Below, piece after piece: positions 10,216-21,574 of a stretch of DNA of 55,306 bases (position 1 is its first letter; each line of letters starts with the position of its first letter). Made by a program: the position numbers and the translations under genes. The notes below the pieces were generated by a model. It was not told the DNA's origin. It ran no database searches and was given only the letters and a program-made list of their open reading frames with translations. Origin of the DNA: Tetmemena sp. SeJ-2015 (taxonomy: Eukaryota; Ciliophora; Spirotrichea; Sporadotrichida; Oxytrichidae); assembly GCA_027382625.1 (NCBI GenBank), contig JAJKFJ010022321.1, positions 1 through 55,306 of the forward strand, in the 5' to 3' direction.

Positions 10216-10519
10216 AATCTTCATTTATTATTTTAACTTAATTCTTAACAAAACTAATTCTGCAGATTAAATTTATAAACGAGATTAATTCTTCTGGTCA
10301 AATTACAATTAAATTTAGTATTTTTGTGGAAATTTAATTAAACTTTACTTATCAAATATATAATTCGTCGATTAAACTGCAATTTATAAAAAAATTTGAA
10401 ATAAATGAAGGTATTAAAAATCTAAGCTTAGAAAATAAATTCAGCATATATTTCGTATTGTTTTGAGCCAATATACTGCTTTCTAAATATAGTCAGAAGT
10501 TTTTAAAAAGCGGGGTTAA

Positions 10520-10870
10520 GAAATATAAAATAAAGTTTTGAACTAAATGGGTAGAGTGGTCCTGACGATCAGATGGTAACTGTAGGGAACTGGTTTGAAT
10601 TGACTCAAAATCCCATTAATTATAAATTATATCATTTGCAATTTAATTAATCTGATCACATAGAGTGAAGTGCACGGAGAAGTTTCCCACGAAATCGGAT
10701 ATGATTAACTGAGAAGATAAAATAAAACAAATGTTAGAAATCGGCAGTCACTTCGTAGGACCCGAATACCATCAGTCAGCAAACCGACAGGGGGCAAAAA
10801 TACTCGAAATAATTATATAATTTGAAGAGTGGCCGTCCTCCATTTCAAAACCTAATGTAAAGTCATAGCA
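10520..10870 (+). pseudogene. Protein remnant, weakly like a MACPF (perforin-type) tail
   Basis: Reads FELNGQSGPDDQMVTVGNWF then ELTQNPINYKLYHL to a TGA near 10665. In another frame it continues DKIKQMLEIGSHFVGPEYHQ. The pattern W...NP..Y.L resembles the end of ciliate MACPF domains, but the match is short and I treat it as a guess. Composition is less AT-rich than the surroundings, which fits coding origin. A tRNA-like look to this stretch was considered and rejected. Confidence 0.35.
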
Positions 10871-10949
10871 CAATAATTCGATATTGGGTGGAGTGTAATA
10901 ATCAAATCAAAGGGTTCTTTTCATTAATCACTTTTTTTTTAACAACTTT

Positions 10950-13900
10950 CTCTTTTCCATTAAATTCTGCACTATAATTAATTCAAGATAACAATAAAAT
11001 AAATATTTGAATTCAACTACATTCACTAAAAATATTAATTTAAAAAAAAAAAATTTCAAATGGATCTCTTACTGCGCTTTTCTTGCTACAAGTACAAAAG
11101 ATTTTAAATATAATTTTAATAGGAAAGAATATTAAATGGAATTAGTAATATTTATATTATCTCAATTAGTCGTAAAGTATCCTTATTTTTCCTTAAAAAA
11201 ATATTTAAAATGAAAATAATTTATTCTAAGTTGGCCTAATTGAATTATTCTCCAACATTAAATATCTAAATTTAGAAAAAATTTAGTTATAGCAAACAAT
11301 TAGATAATAGACGCAAAGCCTGAATAATAATTTAACTTTAGATTTACTTATATTTTTAGACCAATGAAAATTTAGAGAATGCTTCTCTAAGTTTGCGCTC
11401 ATTCTTATTTCTATTCAAATTTATTTAAATAAAATTGGTTTTATTATTTTATTACAGAACTAAAAAGTTTTTTATCTACTAAAAATATTGTTATTTATAA
11501 CATCGTAGAAGATATTTTAAAATATTTTCTTTTAGTTTTCAATTAAAAATCTATTGGTGAAAACTTTAAAAAAATTTTCTTTTTGTATGAACATGCTAAA
11601 TATTAAACATTGCTAGAATTTTAAAGCTTTTAAAAATCAATAAGATTTGTAAATTATAATTTATCTTAAAAATGTATTGGCATCTTTAAAAATTAGAAAA
11701 TTTTACTTTCAATAATATTCCATTTTAAGAAAACACCTAGAAATAATAACTACCTACTCTTAATGATAAAATAAATAAAAATAACATTTGGATTTATACT
11801 ATTACATGGTTTATTTATTAAAAGAAATGGGTGTGTTTCCTTCTAAATTGTTCTTTTTATGCTATTTTATTTTCGCTAACAAAAGAAAAGTTCCAAAAAG
11901 ATCCTAATAGCCAAATCTACTTATTTATAATTATAATTAAGTAGTTTAAATTTTAAATGATAAAATTAAGATTTAAAATACCTCTGAGTCAAATTTAAAA
12001 CCCTTATTAGACAAATTTTATTTTTTATTTAAATCAAGCTCTTTAAATATATTGATAAATTCAATATAAAATTTATTCTTTATATTAAATTAATAAGTCT
12101 AAATGTAATGATGAATTTATGCCACTATTAGTCTTTTTTATTAAATAAGTGTATTTTTTATTAGAGAATAAAGAAATTAATTAGCCTACTAACATGCTAA
12201 GAGTTATATACAATTCATATTAGGAAACATTTTTATTTTCTAAATTTAAATTTATTCTTATAAATTGAGATTAACAGTTAAAAAGTAAAAATTATTTGAG
12301 AAAATATATAGGCAAGCTATTAAATTTTGAATTTAATTGCATATTTATGGATTGGTTAATTTTTAAAAAAATATTTTTAAAATTTAGAAAAGTTTATTCT
12401 TTTTAAAATTTTAAAAATTGAAATTATTAGAATTCCTTATATATTGAGTGTTTTATGTGTCTAATTAGTGAATCTTCTTACATTATATGAAATTTATTTA
12501 ATTTTAAAATTAATTGTAATTTCTTTTTTTGCCATGATCAACAATAATTTTTTTAATAAATTGAACAAAATCCTTTTGAGCTTTTAAATAAGTATGAAAA
12601 TTTTACAAAAAATGCCTTCAATAATTGCCAAGAATAAAAAATAAATATTTAATACTACTCTCTAAGTATAATAACAATCGATTTATACTAATTTTCAATT
12701 TTAGAAAGCATTCTACTTCAAAAAAGAATGGATATATTTTATTCTTTAAAATTTAAAATTTAAAATATAAAATTTTACAGTTTTTTATTTAGATTCTTCT
12801 AAAGTTTTAACATATATATATATGATCATCTTGTGATTATTAGATCTAATACAAATTTTTAAAATAAGTCTTATTTATTTTTCTTTTTGAATAACCTAAA
12901 AAGATTTGTCTCGATATAATTAAAATATATAATTATTTTGAATAAGTAGCTTAATTTTTTTTATTAATTTAATGAAAATTTTTCAGCTTGAATTTTATTT
13001 TTAAAAAAACTGTGAATCTAGTAATGATCAAATGTCATATTAAATCCAATTATAAATATATAATTTTATATAATTATCATATTTATAAGTCAACTTAAAT
13101 ATCTATTTGTGACTATGAATTTATTTAAAATATATTCTGAAATATTTTTAGATCTCTCTATTTTGAAAGGTTCAGAAAATTTTTAGGGTCTAATTGAAAT
13201 ATAAAAACTTGTTTTTAATAATAACTCTCTGAATAGGTTTTTATTCAAATTACAAAATTATATATTTTTAAGGTCGATAAAGCAATCGAGAGAAAAAAAT
13301 ATTTTTCGAAATGCTTACAAATATTTCTATTGAAATACTAAAAATAATTATAATAAATAAAAGTTTTTGCAGGCACATATATAACTGATTGAATTAATGA
13401 TGAAATATATTTTTATTATATAAATAAATATTAATTTCTAAGACCGCATTTAATGTTTAAAATATCCATAATTAATATATAATAATTTTAACTGATTAAA
13501 TAAATAAAATTTTTGATAACCTAATCATTGTATGTAATATTAAAAGATAAATAAGGCATCTTAATTTACTATATCTATTTTTGAAATCAAAATTGCTTCA
13601 TTCTAATCAAAGGTATATAATAGATGCTTACAATATTTAAATTAGAGTTTTGAAGGAAATCTTTAAACCTATTTATAATTTGAGTGCTGATTTATATTTA
13701 TTTCTTCTCTCTTAAGTTTAAATCTTACTAATAAGAGATTGGCTTACTGCGAGTTAATGTTGAATTATTTACCAGATTGCTGCTAGTTTTAGTTGCACTT
13801 ATTAAGAATTTTATCTTAGAGGTAAATTAATAAAATAAATAAGCTAAAATATTAAATTTAAATAAGAAAATTTATATAAACTTGAAAATTATAAATCCCA

Positions 13901-15420
13901 GTCACTTAAGCAAATAAACTTAAGAAAATATAAAAGGTATTTTCTATAAAAAGCTTCCGATAAGCATCATTCATAAAATAATACTTTGATAATTATAAAA
14001 TGGGTTTTAGGGGTGGAGATGATTGATTTTCATTACTTTTTTAATTTATTTAGTGAATTTATTAATCGCATACAATTTAAATATTTATGTATTCTTATAA
14101 TATATTTTTAAGATTATTTATTTCTTTAAATCTTAATAATTATATCAATTATTAAAAAAAAATATTTTAAATATCAGAGATTTAAAGATTTGATGTGCTT
14201 ACAATGAAATGATATAGGTTGAAAGGAAATAATTCTTAATTTTAACATTTACTTCTTCAAAAAAAGATGAGCAAGTATTTTTAAATATAGGATAAAATAT
14301 TTATTTTGAAAATATTTTTTAATTAAAAGCTTTTTATTTTCGACTTAACTTTTAAAGATTGAGAACGCTCTGGGCTATAAAAAAGCATTGTAAATAAATT
14401 AATTATACTTTAAATATGATTAAAATGGTAAGATAGATATTTAGTTTGGCTAAAATTTTTTTTAAATCCACTTTTAATTTAATCTATATTTAAAAAAATA
14501 TAGAGAAGTAACGCAGGATAAGGCTTAAAGTAAAATATTTAAATGATAAAAACTACTATAAAACGTTAATTAATATTTCCATTATAAAAATTGTGTAACT
14601 CCTTCACAAATTTATCTTTTTATTATTTTAACATTTGAAGTTTAATTAATTGAAATTTTAATTAAATTCATATTTAGCAAAAGAAGTATTAAATTGGTTT
14701 AAGAATTGTATTCAAGATAATAATTATATTTTTTCATTTAAAAATTCCCCTCAATTAAAAATTTAAGTTTAGAATTGGAAATAAAACCTTCATGATTATC
14801 ATATTTTAAATTAACAGATTTGCTTAATTTGTCTCTGAATTATTTTGCTTTTTCTCAATTTTAAAAAGTAATTTATAATTTAAAATAAAAATCGTTATTG
14901 ATATGAAATTATAAGTAATCAGTTTCAAGTATTAAAATATAAATATAATTCTATGTGTATCATTTAGAATTAAATGAACAACAACAACAAACCTATCCCT
15001 AATATATAGTTTTGAAACTTTTTAAACTATAGAATAATTAAAAAATTAAAATACTAAATAAATATTTAATTTTCATTCCGTATCAATTTATTATTTTAGC
15101 GATGCTAGTTAAAAATCCTGTGAGATAATAAACGATCTTTCATTATTCTTTAAAAATTGTTTCAGTTAGAAATAATTCTATCTTCTTCATTATAGTTTAT
15201 TTTAATAAGAATAATGAGCCCAAGATATCTCCCGACTGAGAGAATTTACAATAATTTAAAGTAAAATTGTTATAAAAATAAATTTGATTTATTTTATATT
15301 AAAAAATGAATTAAAAAAGGTGCCACACTTTAAAAAAATAAGTTTAAATAAACAAAGAAATAGATTTTAATTTAAGTAATTAGGTGTAATGATCTTTTCA
15401 AAAAAAAATTTTCAAATAAT
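10950..15420. repeat. AT-rich repeated block, copy 1 (no gene seen)
   Basis: Very AT-rich DNA without recognisable genes. It matches the other three blocks in order: 12620-12680 with 27135-27190 and 48005-48040; 13440-13480 with 27905, 38620 and 49055; 13690-13830 with 33690-33800, 38890-39000 and 49400-49550; 14040-14330 with 34010-34260, 39190-39420 and 49780-50000; about 15070 with 35260, 40345 and 50865. Conservation is at the nucleotide level with many small gaps. A short ACA microsatellite lies near 14975. Confidence 0.7.
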
Positions 15421-15808
15421 ATATTAATTTGGATGAGTTTTTTGAAAGAAGAATCTCAGAGTCAGAATGAGTCAATTTTTATTTAAGATATCATTACATA
15501 AAAATTCTTTTAGAATAAGAATTTTTAAATATTTATATTTAAGCCTCTAATTTTAAAAATATTTTAAATATTTTAAATAAAGCTTAGGTTATCTCTTTCT
15601 TTTGATTGCAAAGCATTTAATTGATTCTAATTAAAAGTTTGTAATATAATACATAATTGGTAATTTTTTAACTCAAAATTTATATCAAAGAGGAAGGAGG
15701 AATACGAAGAGTTTATATCAAAAATATAAATTCATAAAGTCTGAAATTTATTTAGCTTTTGATCTAGCAATTTTTAAGGGTTTTCACCAAATTCTAAATA
15801 AATGTAGT

Positions 15809-16215
15809 TCAATTATTATTTAAAGCAGTATAGTTTTTTATATAAAGCTAAATCTACTTCTCTTCCTCTATTTTCCACTAAATAGCATTCAAGAGTAAAA
15901 TATGGATATAAAATTTTATTATGAAATATAATCTATCATGTCTTTTCAACAATTGCTTGAGCTTCTTTCTTAAGTCATTCAAAGTAAAACTCCCATCTTT
16001 GAATTGAATATGATCATCTATGAGCCACTTCTACTAATTTGTGCAAGAAATTTACTACAGCTTCAATGCTGTATTGACTGAACACTCATTCTTAAAATAT
16101 GGATTCAAAATTAAAAAAAAAAACATTGGCCAATAATAGTACTTCTTTAAGAAATCAATAAATTAAAATCCATTCGCATTTTCAAATTTTCCAAGTGAAT
16201 AGATTAAATAGTATT
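15809..16215 (-). CDS. Unknown protein downstream of the TLDc gene
   Basis: Open code-6 frame of about 130 codons ending at TGA 15809-15811. It contains SLGKFENANGFQFIDFLKK then YYYWPM, then CTNQQKWLIDDHIQFKDGSF, TLNDLRKKLKQLLKRHDR and a final Glu/Lys/Gln-rich tail. The Gln codons are mainly TAA/TAG. Charged and hydrophobic residues alternate in a believable way, unlike the surrounding AT-rich DNA. It starts just after the TLDc stop on the same strand, so it could be a separate gene or a displaced piece of one. No ATG was firmly chosen and no family recognised. Confidence 0.5.
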
Positions 16216-16293
16216 GAAGCCTCAGCTATTAATTTAATGCAAATAGATTGCCTCTTTAATTCATTAATTCTAAAGTTCAATCACACAATTAGT

Positions 16294-19240
16294 TCAAGAA
16301 CTTAAATTCATAGTTTTTACTAAGTAAACCTCCAGTTCTAAAACTTTAAAGTATTCTTTCCCTGCCATGTAGCTATTCTTTTCTTCAGAGGAGGAGTTTT
16401 AACTCAAGCTTGGAGGCAACTCATAGCAGCTACTACCTAGTTAGCAATTACTAAGCACATCTTTGTCACATTTAAACTCAACTATTTAATTATAATGAAA
16501 GTATCAAATACTTCCGATATCATACATATTTTGAGTTTAAGTTTATCAGTGATATAAATATCTTTCAATCCGAAGTGAGTTAAAGTGTGTTCGAATGAAA
16601 AACTGAGGGTTTAGAGCGGTTTCCAAACTATGCAGATGTTAACTGATTCATCACAATACCATCATCAATTTACTAGACTTTAAATAAATAGATGTCTAAT
16701 TTCTCTAATAAAAAATTGAATTAATCAAGTTGGAAGATGAAAGCTTAGTTATCAACTTTCTATTGGTTACTTCCTTACCAACGTTCAGAAGTGTACCCTC
16801 CGAAGGTCCTTCCACACTCGCTTAAAATAAAGTGCACAGTGGGTCCCTATCCATCCACTTTCTAGTGGAATTAGTGCGATTCTCCCTTATCTCGAGTCAA
16901 TTTGTACAAGAGAAAATAGCTTAAAGTAAATACAACATTTTTTTTATAATCGTTTTAATTTTAAGTTTAATAATAAGAAAAATTCTAATTTTATACAAGA
17001 GGGTGATATTCTTTAGTTTAAAGTTTTCTCCTAATTTATTCAGGAGAATGCTTCCCTCTCTCTTTTCAATCTCTCTATCTACCAATACTCTAAAACTGTT
17101 CTACTTTTCTCTGATTTCAGGTGGGATTGGTCTCTCCTAATTACATATATTAATAAATCCGAGAATAAAACTTACATAAATACTCATAATCTGAGATCTC
17201 TCGAATATAGATTGATTGTCATTATTTTACTACGACTAAGAGCGAGAGCTCTGTAAATCTTAAATCGATTTCTCCTCTTCCTCATCATGTTAGGTTTGTC
17301 TAAAGGGCCCCAATGGAACTCGAACTTATTCTGAAATTCCTCCCTAAATGGAAACTTAAAGCACTTTAAAATTCCCTTACCTCTCCATGAATTATAAAAT
17401 TTTCCTAAAAAGATGGTATCAGCAGTTTAAATTTAATTCAAAGATAATCTTAAAAGCAAAATATTTATGCTTCTTAAAGGAAAAAAACAACATTCAGATG
17501 AATTTAGTAATACTTCTGTCGCTCTTGCTTCATTGAGAACGATTGCTTCCTTTGTCTCTTCCTCTGCTATTGCTTTATCAAGATTTTCTTAAAAAATCTT
17601 GAAATCTATTTCTGAGTTGTCTCTTTCAACTCTTTATTTCTCTTCCCACTCAATATTGAGATAATACTATTGATTTTCCAAAATTTTAAATTTAATCAAA
17701 GATTAACTTTCATACGTTTAAATATCTTAATTGAAAGGCTGCTGGGAAAGCTAACCTAAATGACTGTTTTATTATAAATCTATTTTGCTCGGGGATTAAC
17801 ACATTAAGTTTGAAATAATTAATCTTATTATTTATATTATATACCAAACATGGTATAATGCTCTAGACCTTAATTCCTTTTTCAAATTGCAAAAAGATGA
17901 AGCTCCATAGAATTTATGATCCAAGGAAAATGGGAAAAAGGTGAATTACGATCATCTACTTTATCTCTTAGCACTTCGCAGAAGTCACTTTAATTATCTC
18001 TCTCCTAGCATGATTCAATTACGCAAAAACACTAAATCAATAATAAGAAGCAGAAGTAGAAAATTGGGAGAGCGTTACTTGCAAATCATAGAAACAAGAT
18101 AACTAGGGGAGGTCATTCAAAGTTGCAGCAAGTTTCTAAAATGCAATCGGCAGCAAGAATGAGTTCATGTTTAGTTAATAGTGTAGCTCCGGAGCAACTA
18201 AGATCAGAAGACCACCATATGAAATCATATTGTGGCAACTTAGAATGGTTAAGAGTCATAGGGATTCAATGAATAAATTGAAAATGAGGGAGACTATATT
18301 TTGAGAAAACAAGTAATTGAGCAGCAGATTTATCAAAACTAATAAATAATTGATGGCAAGTAGAATGATTCCAGATTTTAAAGGGGTAGACGCACTCGAA
18401 TAAAAAAAAGGGAAAAAATAAATGAGATATTGGATTAACTTTAAAGCTCCTAAAAAAAAATTATTAAAAGGGATCTACTATTTAAATACCCTCCAATAAT
18501 CTGCCACTACAACATAAGTTTGCAAAAAAGAAGGTGTAGTAGCTGCGAAAACAAACAGCCTAGTTTTTTTTAGAGTGTAATGAATGGGATGTTTAAGCTA
18601 GAGAGCTAATTAGCTATAGCAACTAAAATATAATAAAAATTTTTATAAATCACTCTTACATTAATATCCATATACTACCACGGCCCTTTGAAAAACCCTT
18701 TTTTGCATTTTGAAAATAATTCGGTAAAATGACTATATGACTAGCTATTCGAAATTCTTACGGGTAATTTTTGATTAAATTTAAAATTTTGAAAAATCAA
18801 TAGCATTATCTCAATACTACCAGCAGATGTATGAATTGGCGAGCTTACTTCTTCTTTAATTTTATGTTCCCCTTTCTACCCCCTTTTATCTGTATTAAAG
18901 ACTTTATCTCTTGCATTTTAAAAGATTTTCGACAAGTTATCCCTTTAAATAGGGTTATGTTCCTTATTATTTTGATTTGAATTTTGATTTTATAAAACTT
19001 CTTGCTACCTTTCAATTTGAATTTATAGCTCTTTTAAGATTAGATTAGTGTTTATTGCTTGCGAGTGCATTTTCTTCTTTTCCTTGTTCATATTTTTCTC
19101 TATTTCTTATTAGGTTTCCTTATCAATTTTTTCAACTTCTACACTCAAAATAGACATCTCTTTTTTGAGAATCTCATTTTATTTTTCAAGCTCTTCTTCA
19201 ACATCTTCAAAGGCTTTTTCCACAATCTTTTATTTCGTTG
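16294..19240 (-). CDS. Coiled-coil plus TLDc-domain protein, copy B, interrupted by IESs and an element
   Basis: In order on the minus strand: a coiled-coil region at 19235-18840 (EKAFEDVEEELEKQNEILKK, later NMNKEKKKMHSQ); the inserted element 17652-18818; more coiled coil at 17690-17480 (FQENLDKAIAEEETKEAI); an acidic/Gln-rich stretch; intron 17137-17175; VLVDREIEKREGSILLNKL; IES 1; LLYKLTRDKG then GPTVHFILSECG, RTFGGYTSERW and AFIFQLDQ; HFGLKDIYITDK; IES 3; CDKDVLSNCQLGSSCYELPP then NSYMAGKEYFKVLELEVYLV. This matches the TLDc domain from beginning to end. The stop is TGA at 16294-16296. A frame slip near 16570 and possibly one more IES (TTGAT repeats near 16700) remain unresolved. TLDc proteins act in oxidative-stress defence and V-ATPase regulation; the role here is inferred from family only. 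Confidence 0.82.
16475..16545. other. IES 3, copy B (pointer TAAA)
   Basis: 71-bp insert between TAAA repeats (TTTA on plus at 16471-16474 and 16542-16545). Its ends are also short inverted repeats, CTTAAACTC and GAGTTTAA. Excision joins DIYITDK to CDKDVLSNC, which fits the TLDc pattern DIYIxDKC exactly. Confidence 0.78.
16913..17001. other. IES 1, copy B (pointer CTCTTGTA)
   Basis: 89-bp AT-rich insert between perfect 8-bp repeats (TACAAGAG on plus at 16905-16912 and 16994-17001). Excision gives KNITLLYKLTRDKGE, matching the TLDc family without a gap. An alternative GT-AG intron here would add four residues to the domain and is not possible in copy A. Confidence 0.85.
17137..17175 (-). other. 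39-nt intron in TLDc gene, copy B
   Basis: Begins GTAAGTTTTA and ends GTAATTAG on the minus strand. Same length and site as in copy A. Confidence 0.82.
17652..18818. mobile_element. 1.17-kb element with about 50-bp terminal inverted repeats, inserted in the TLDc gene
   Basis: The left end (TATTGAGATAATACTATTGA at 17654) is repeated in reverse at the right end (18766-18816), including a matching inner stretch AAATTTTAAATTTAATC. The host coding sequence continues on both sides, and copy A (about 1860-1900) joins the two flanks directly. One broken plus-strand gene lies inside. No target-site duplication is obvious. Confidence 0.82.
17917..18304 (+). pseudogene. Unknown protein of the 1.17-kb element
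   Basis: First frame: KENGKKVNYDHLLYLLALRR, SHFNYLSPSMIQLRKNTKSI and on to GEVIQSCSKFLK, ending TGA at 18160. A second frame overlaps and continues with FQNAIGSKNEFMFSQQC, then ATKIRRPPYEIILWQLRMVK, ending TGA at 18302. A single frameshift would join them into about 125 residues. The protein is basic. As the only gene in an element with inverted ends it could be involved in its movement, but I see no catalytic motif and it is very short for a transposase. Confidence 0.55.
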
Positions 19241-19309
19241 ATAAAATTTAATCTTATATGAATTAGAAAAAATAAATAATTATTATAAGGATAAATTTTA
19301 AGTTATGAA

Positions 19310-19600
19310 GCAAGCTTTTGGAAATTTTCATAAACATCGCAAATTATTAAGCACTCTATATTACAGTTGAGAGTCAATTTAAATCAATCATTTATTGTGA
19401 AAATATAAATGGAAGATGGCATTTCGTGACTGTTAAAATCATAGATTCCCTCCCTGATATGTAGCTTGTTCAATTTCTTATTAAAAAAATTAATAGGAAT
19501 TTATTCTTTAAATATAACTCTCATAAACAGATATGATATGCGTAAAGATGCATATTAAATATATTCAATTTTCATGAGCTTTTTTGCAATTAAGGACTAT
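19310..19600 (-). other. Possible second TLDc tail remnant
   Basis: On the minus strand near 19440 it reads SYISGRESMILTV, similar in shape to the TLDc C-terminal SYMAGKEYFKVLE. A comparable scrap lies near 1460-1500 in copy A. Too short to be certain. Confidence 0.25.
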
Positions 19601-19705
19601 TAAATGACACACTTTTTGTCCATTTCATAATTCAAAATTAGTTTATTGATTTATAAGATTTATAGATAAATAAGATTTTAATTTATAAATTAGGTTGATA
19701 TACTC

Positions 19706-20769
19706 TCACTAATGTTATTGTTTATTTATGTGAATGCCTAAATAATATTCTCGACAAGTATAAATTAGCAAAAATATATCTTTCTTATCAATCAAACAGG
19801 CAAAATAATAATTTTGAGTAGACTATCTCCCTTATCTTGATTAGGATCTTGGTTTTAGGACGATAGTGGAAATTACTTTCTTCGGTTCAATTTCCTTTAC
19901 CATAGAAGCAGTAGTTTCAAAAGCATCACCAGCTGCTTTCTTCGCATCATCGACCTTCACCTTAATTTCATTTTTAGTTGTGTTTAGGGAGTTCTGAAAA
20001 TTCTCAATCTTCCCTTTCATTTCACTGATCATCTGCTCCCTTTTGCTTGATAGAAAACTCCAAACTTAATTATAAATTTCAATTATAAAGTTAAATACTC
20101 AGCTTACTAAGAATAGATTTTTCATGGTCTTCAAGTTCTTCCATCTCTAATTGTCGTATATCCTTTTCAAATTTTGCTTCATTAGCTTCATCGCAAATAT
20201 TGAAAATCATATTTTGAATTAAATTTTTCGCCATAGTCTCTTTCTTCTCCCTCTTCATCATCCAAGTTAGAGTTAGATTATTTTTCATCTATCTTAAATT
20301 GATGAATAGGATTCTTGTGAAGCAGCTATTTATCGAGTATGGTTTTACTTACGGTCGATGGAATTGGTTTATTTTAGGCCACATGTTTAGCTTGATAGTT
20401 TTATTATGAGCTTGGTGAAAATTCATCTGTATCAATTCCAAACATAGTTTGTTCTTTATTTAGGCCTTAGTTTTAATTTCCTCCGAAGGGCATAATAACT
20501 GTAGACTGTTTTTAATAGTTTTGCTTGGTAGCTTAGAGAAGCTTGCTTAGTGCTCGATTTAGATTTTCACCAAATGCCGATTAGACAGTCTACTCAATAG
20601 ATGCAATTTTCTGTCCAAAGGCCTAAATAGTCTACATTAAATTTTAGCGTTGATCGCCACCCTCGGTCAGCTTTTAAGAAATTTCTTCTATTTAATAAGA
20701 AAGAGCATCAATTCCATCTGAGGAATTTCTCGATACTAACTACTACTACTAAATAGACTAGCTATCCAT
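19706..20769 (-). CDS. Coiled-coil protein, copy B
   Basis: Start ATG at 20769, stop TGA at 19706-19708. It begins MDSQSIQQQQLVSRNSSDG and continues LSYQIEEISQKLTEGGDQ, QAFGQKIASIEQTVQSAFGE. In the middle is a Gln/Asn-rich linker and the acidic DDEEGEERDYG, then IES 4, then DEANEAKFEKDIRQLEMEEL, a 34-nt intron, and MISEMKGKIENFQNSLNTT through AGDAFETTASMVKEIEPKK. More than 20 Gln are encoded by TAA or TAG. About 300 residues, mostly helical and charged, with no signal peptide or membrane segment. I do not recognise the family. This copy is open from start to stop once the IES and the intron are removed, so it may be an active gene. Confidence 0.82.
20065..20098 (-). other. 34-nt intron in coiled-coil gene, copy B
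   Basis: Minus strand begins GTATTTAACT and ends ATTAAG; it splits a codon after SKL exactly as in copy A (35 nt). Confidence 0.82.
20195..20231. other. IES 4, copy B (pointer GCGA)
   Basis: 37-bp AT-rich insert between GCGA repeats (TCGC on plus at 20191-20194 and 20228-20231). Without removal the frame hits TGA; with removal it reads ERDYGDEANEAKFEKDI. Confidence 0.87.
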
Positions 20770-20935
20770 AATCTGAAATCGACTTCTCAAAGATTCTTAT
20801 TTAAATAAAAAGTGCTATAGGTTGAATATGAATACATGATCGTGGATTGGTTTAACTTAGAAATACATTGATTTTGCTTCCTTGCTCTGTGATTCATATT
20901 ATATTACGCTTTAAATATAGAGTTTTTTAATTTAA

Positions 20936-21300
20936 ATGTCTACTTCAACAACTACATCAACTACAACAACCACTACTACATCAACTACTACTAGCTCAAC
21001 CTCTAAAACTTGAGGGTGACAACTGAGGAGGCAAGCACCTAGAGTAACGAGGGCATCCCTCCCGATCAACAGAGACTCATCTTCGCAGCCAAGCTCAAAG
21101 AAATACTAAAGTATGCTTGCACTTGCGTACTTTTGAACAACATCCAGAACAAAATCTTCAACAAGGACAAACAGAACCCTCTCTGACTACAACATCCAAA
21201 AGGAGTCTACCCTCACCCTACTAAAACAACTACTCAAAGCGCAGACACTAAAACTTAAAACGATACTGATGGAGTTATAAATGGAAACTATAGATGTTCT
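20936..21300 (+). pseudogene. Ubiquitin-like relic, copy B
   Basis: ATG at 20936 starts a Ser/Thr run (MSTSTTTSTTTT...), encoded by an ACT/ACA repeat, that ends at a TGA. Further on are EGIPPDQQRLIFAAKL and, one frame away, LSDYNIQKESTLTLLKQL. Both match ubiquitin closely (EGIPPDQQRLIFAGKQ, LSDYNIQKESTLHLV). About 27 residues between them have no ubiquitin counterpart and may be another inserted sequence. Frame breaks make it non-functional as written. It is the best-preserved of the three ubiquitin relics. Confidence 0.78.
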
Positions 21301-21574
21301 TTAGCTGGAGCTGACTCCCTCATTAAATTTAAAAACATAATGTTTTAAACTATCTCTAATTTAATATATATCACTTTTCTCCTCTTCTCTATCTTCATTA
21401 GGTTTTGCTTACCCTCTATCATGTATTCATATTCAACCTATATTAAAAATCAGTTTTTCAAATCAGGACGATGTTTTACACCTTGTTTTTGATTGGCATT
21501 ATCTTTTATCATGTAAGTTGAGAGAGATAGAGGAGAGCGATGCATTAAATAATATTCTTTACAGTTTTTTTTTT

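Noticed and set aside
10548..10615. Possible tRNA (TGGG...CCCA ends, TTTGAAT loop)
   Set aside because: The T-stem and half of the anticodon stem do not pair, and the same bases read as a convincing protein segment (VGNWFELTQNPINYKLYHL).
14975..14992. Possible CRISPR or tandem array
   Set aside because: Only a short ACA microsatellite; no spaced direct repeats occur anywhere in the window.
16905..17001. Intron GTATAA...TTTAAG in place of IES 1
   Set aside because: It adds four residues inside the TLDc domain and copy A has no AG at the right end, while pointer excision works in both copies.
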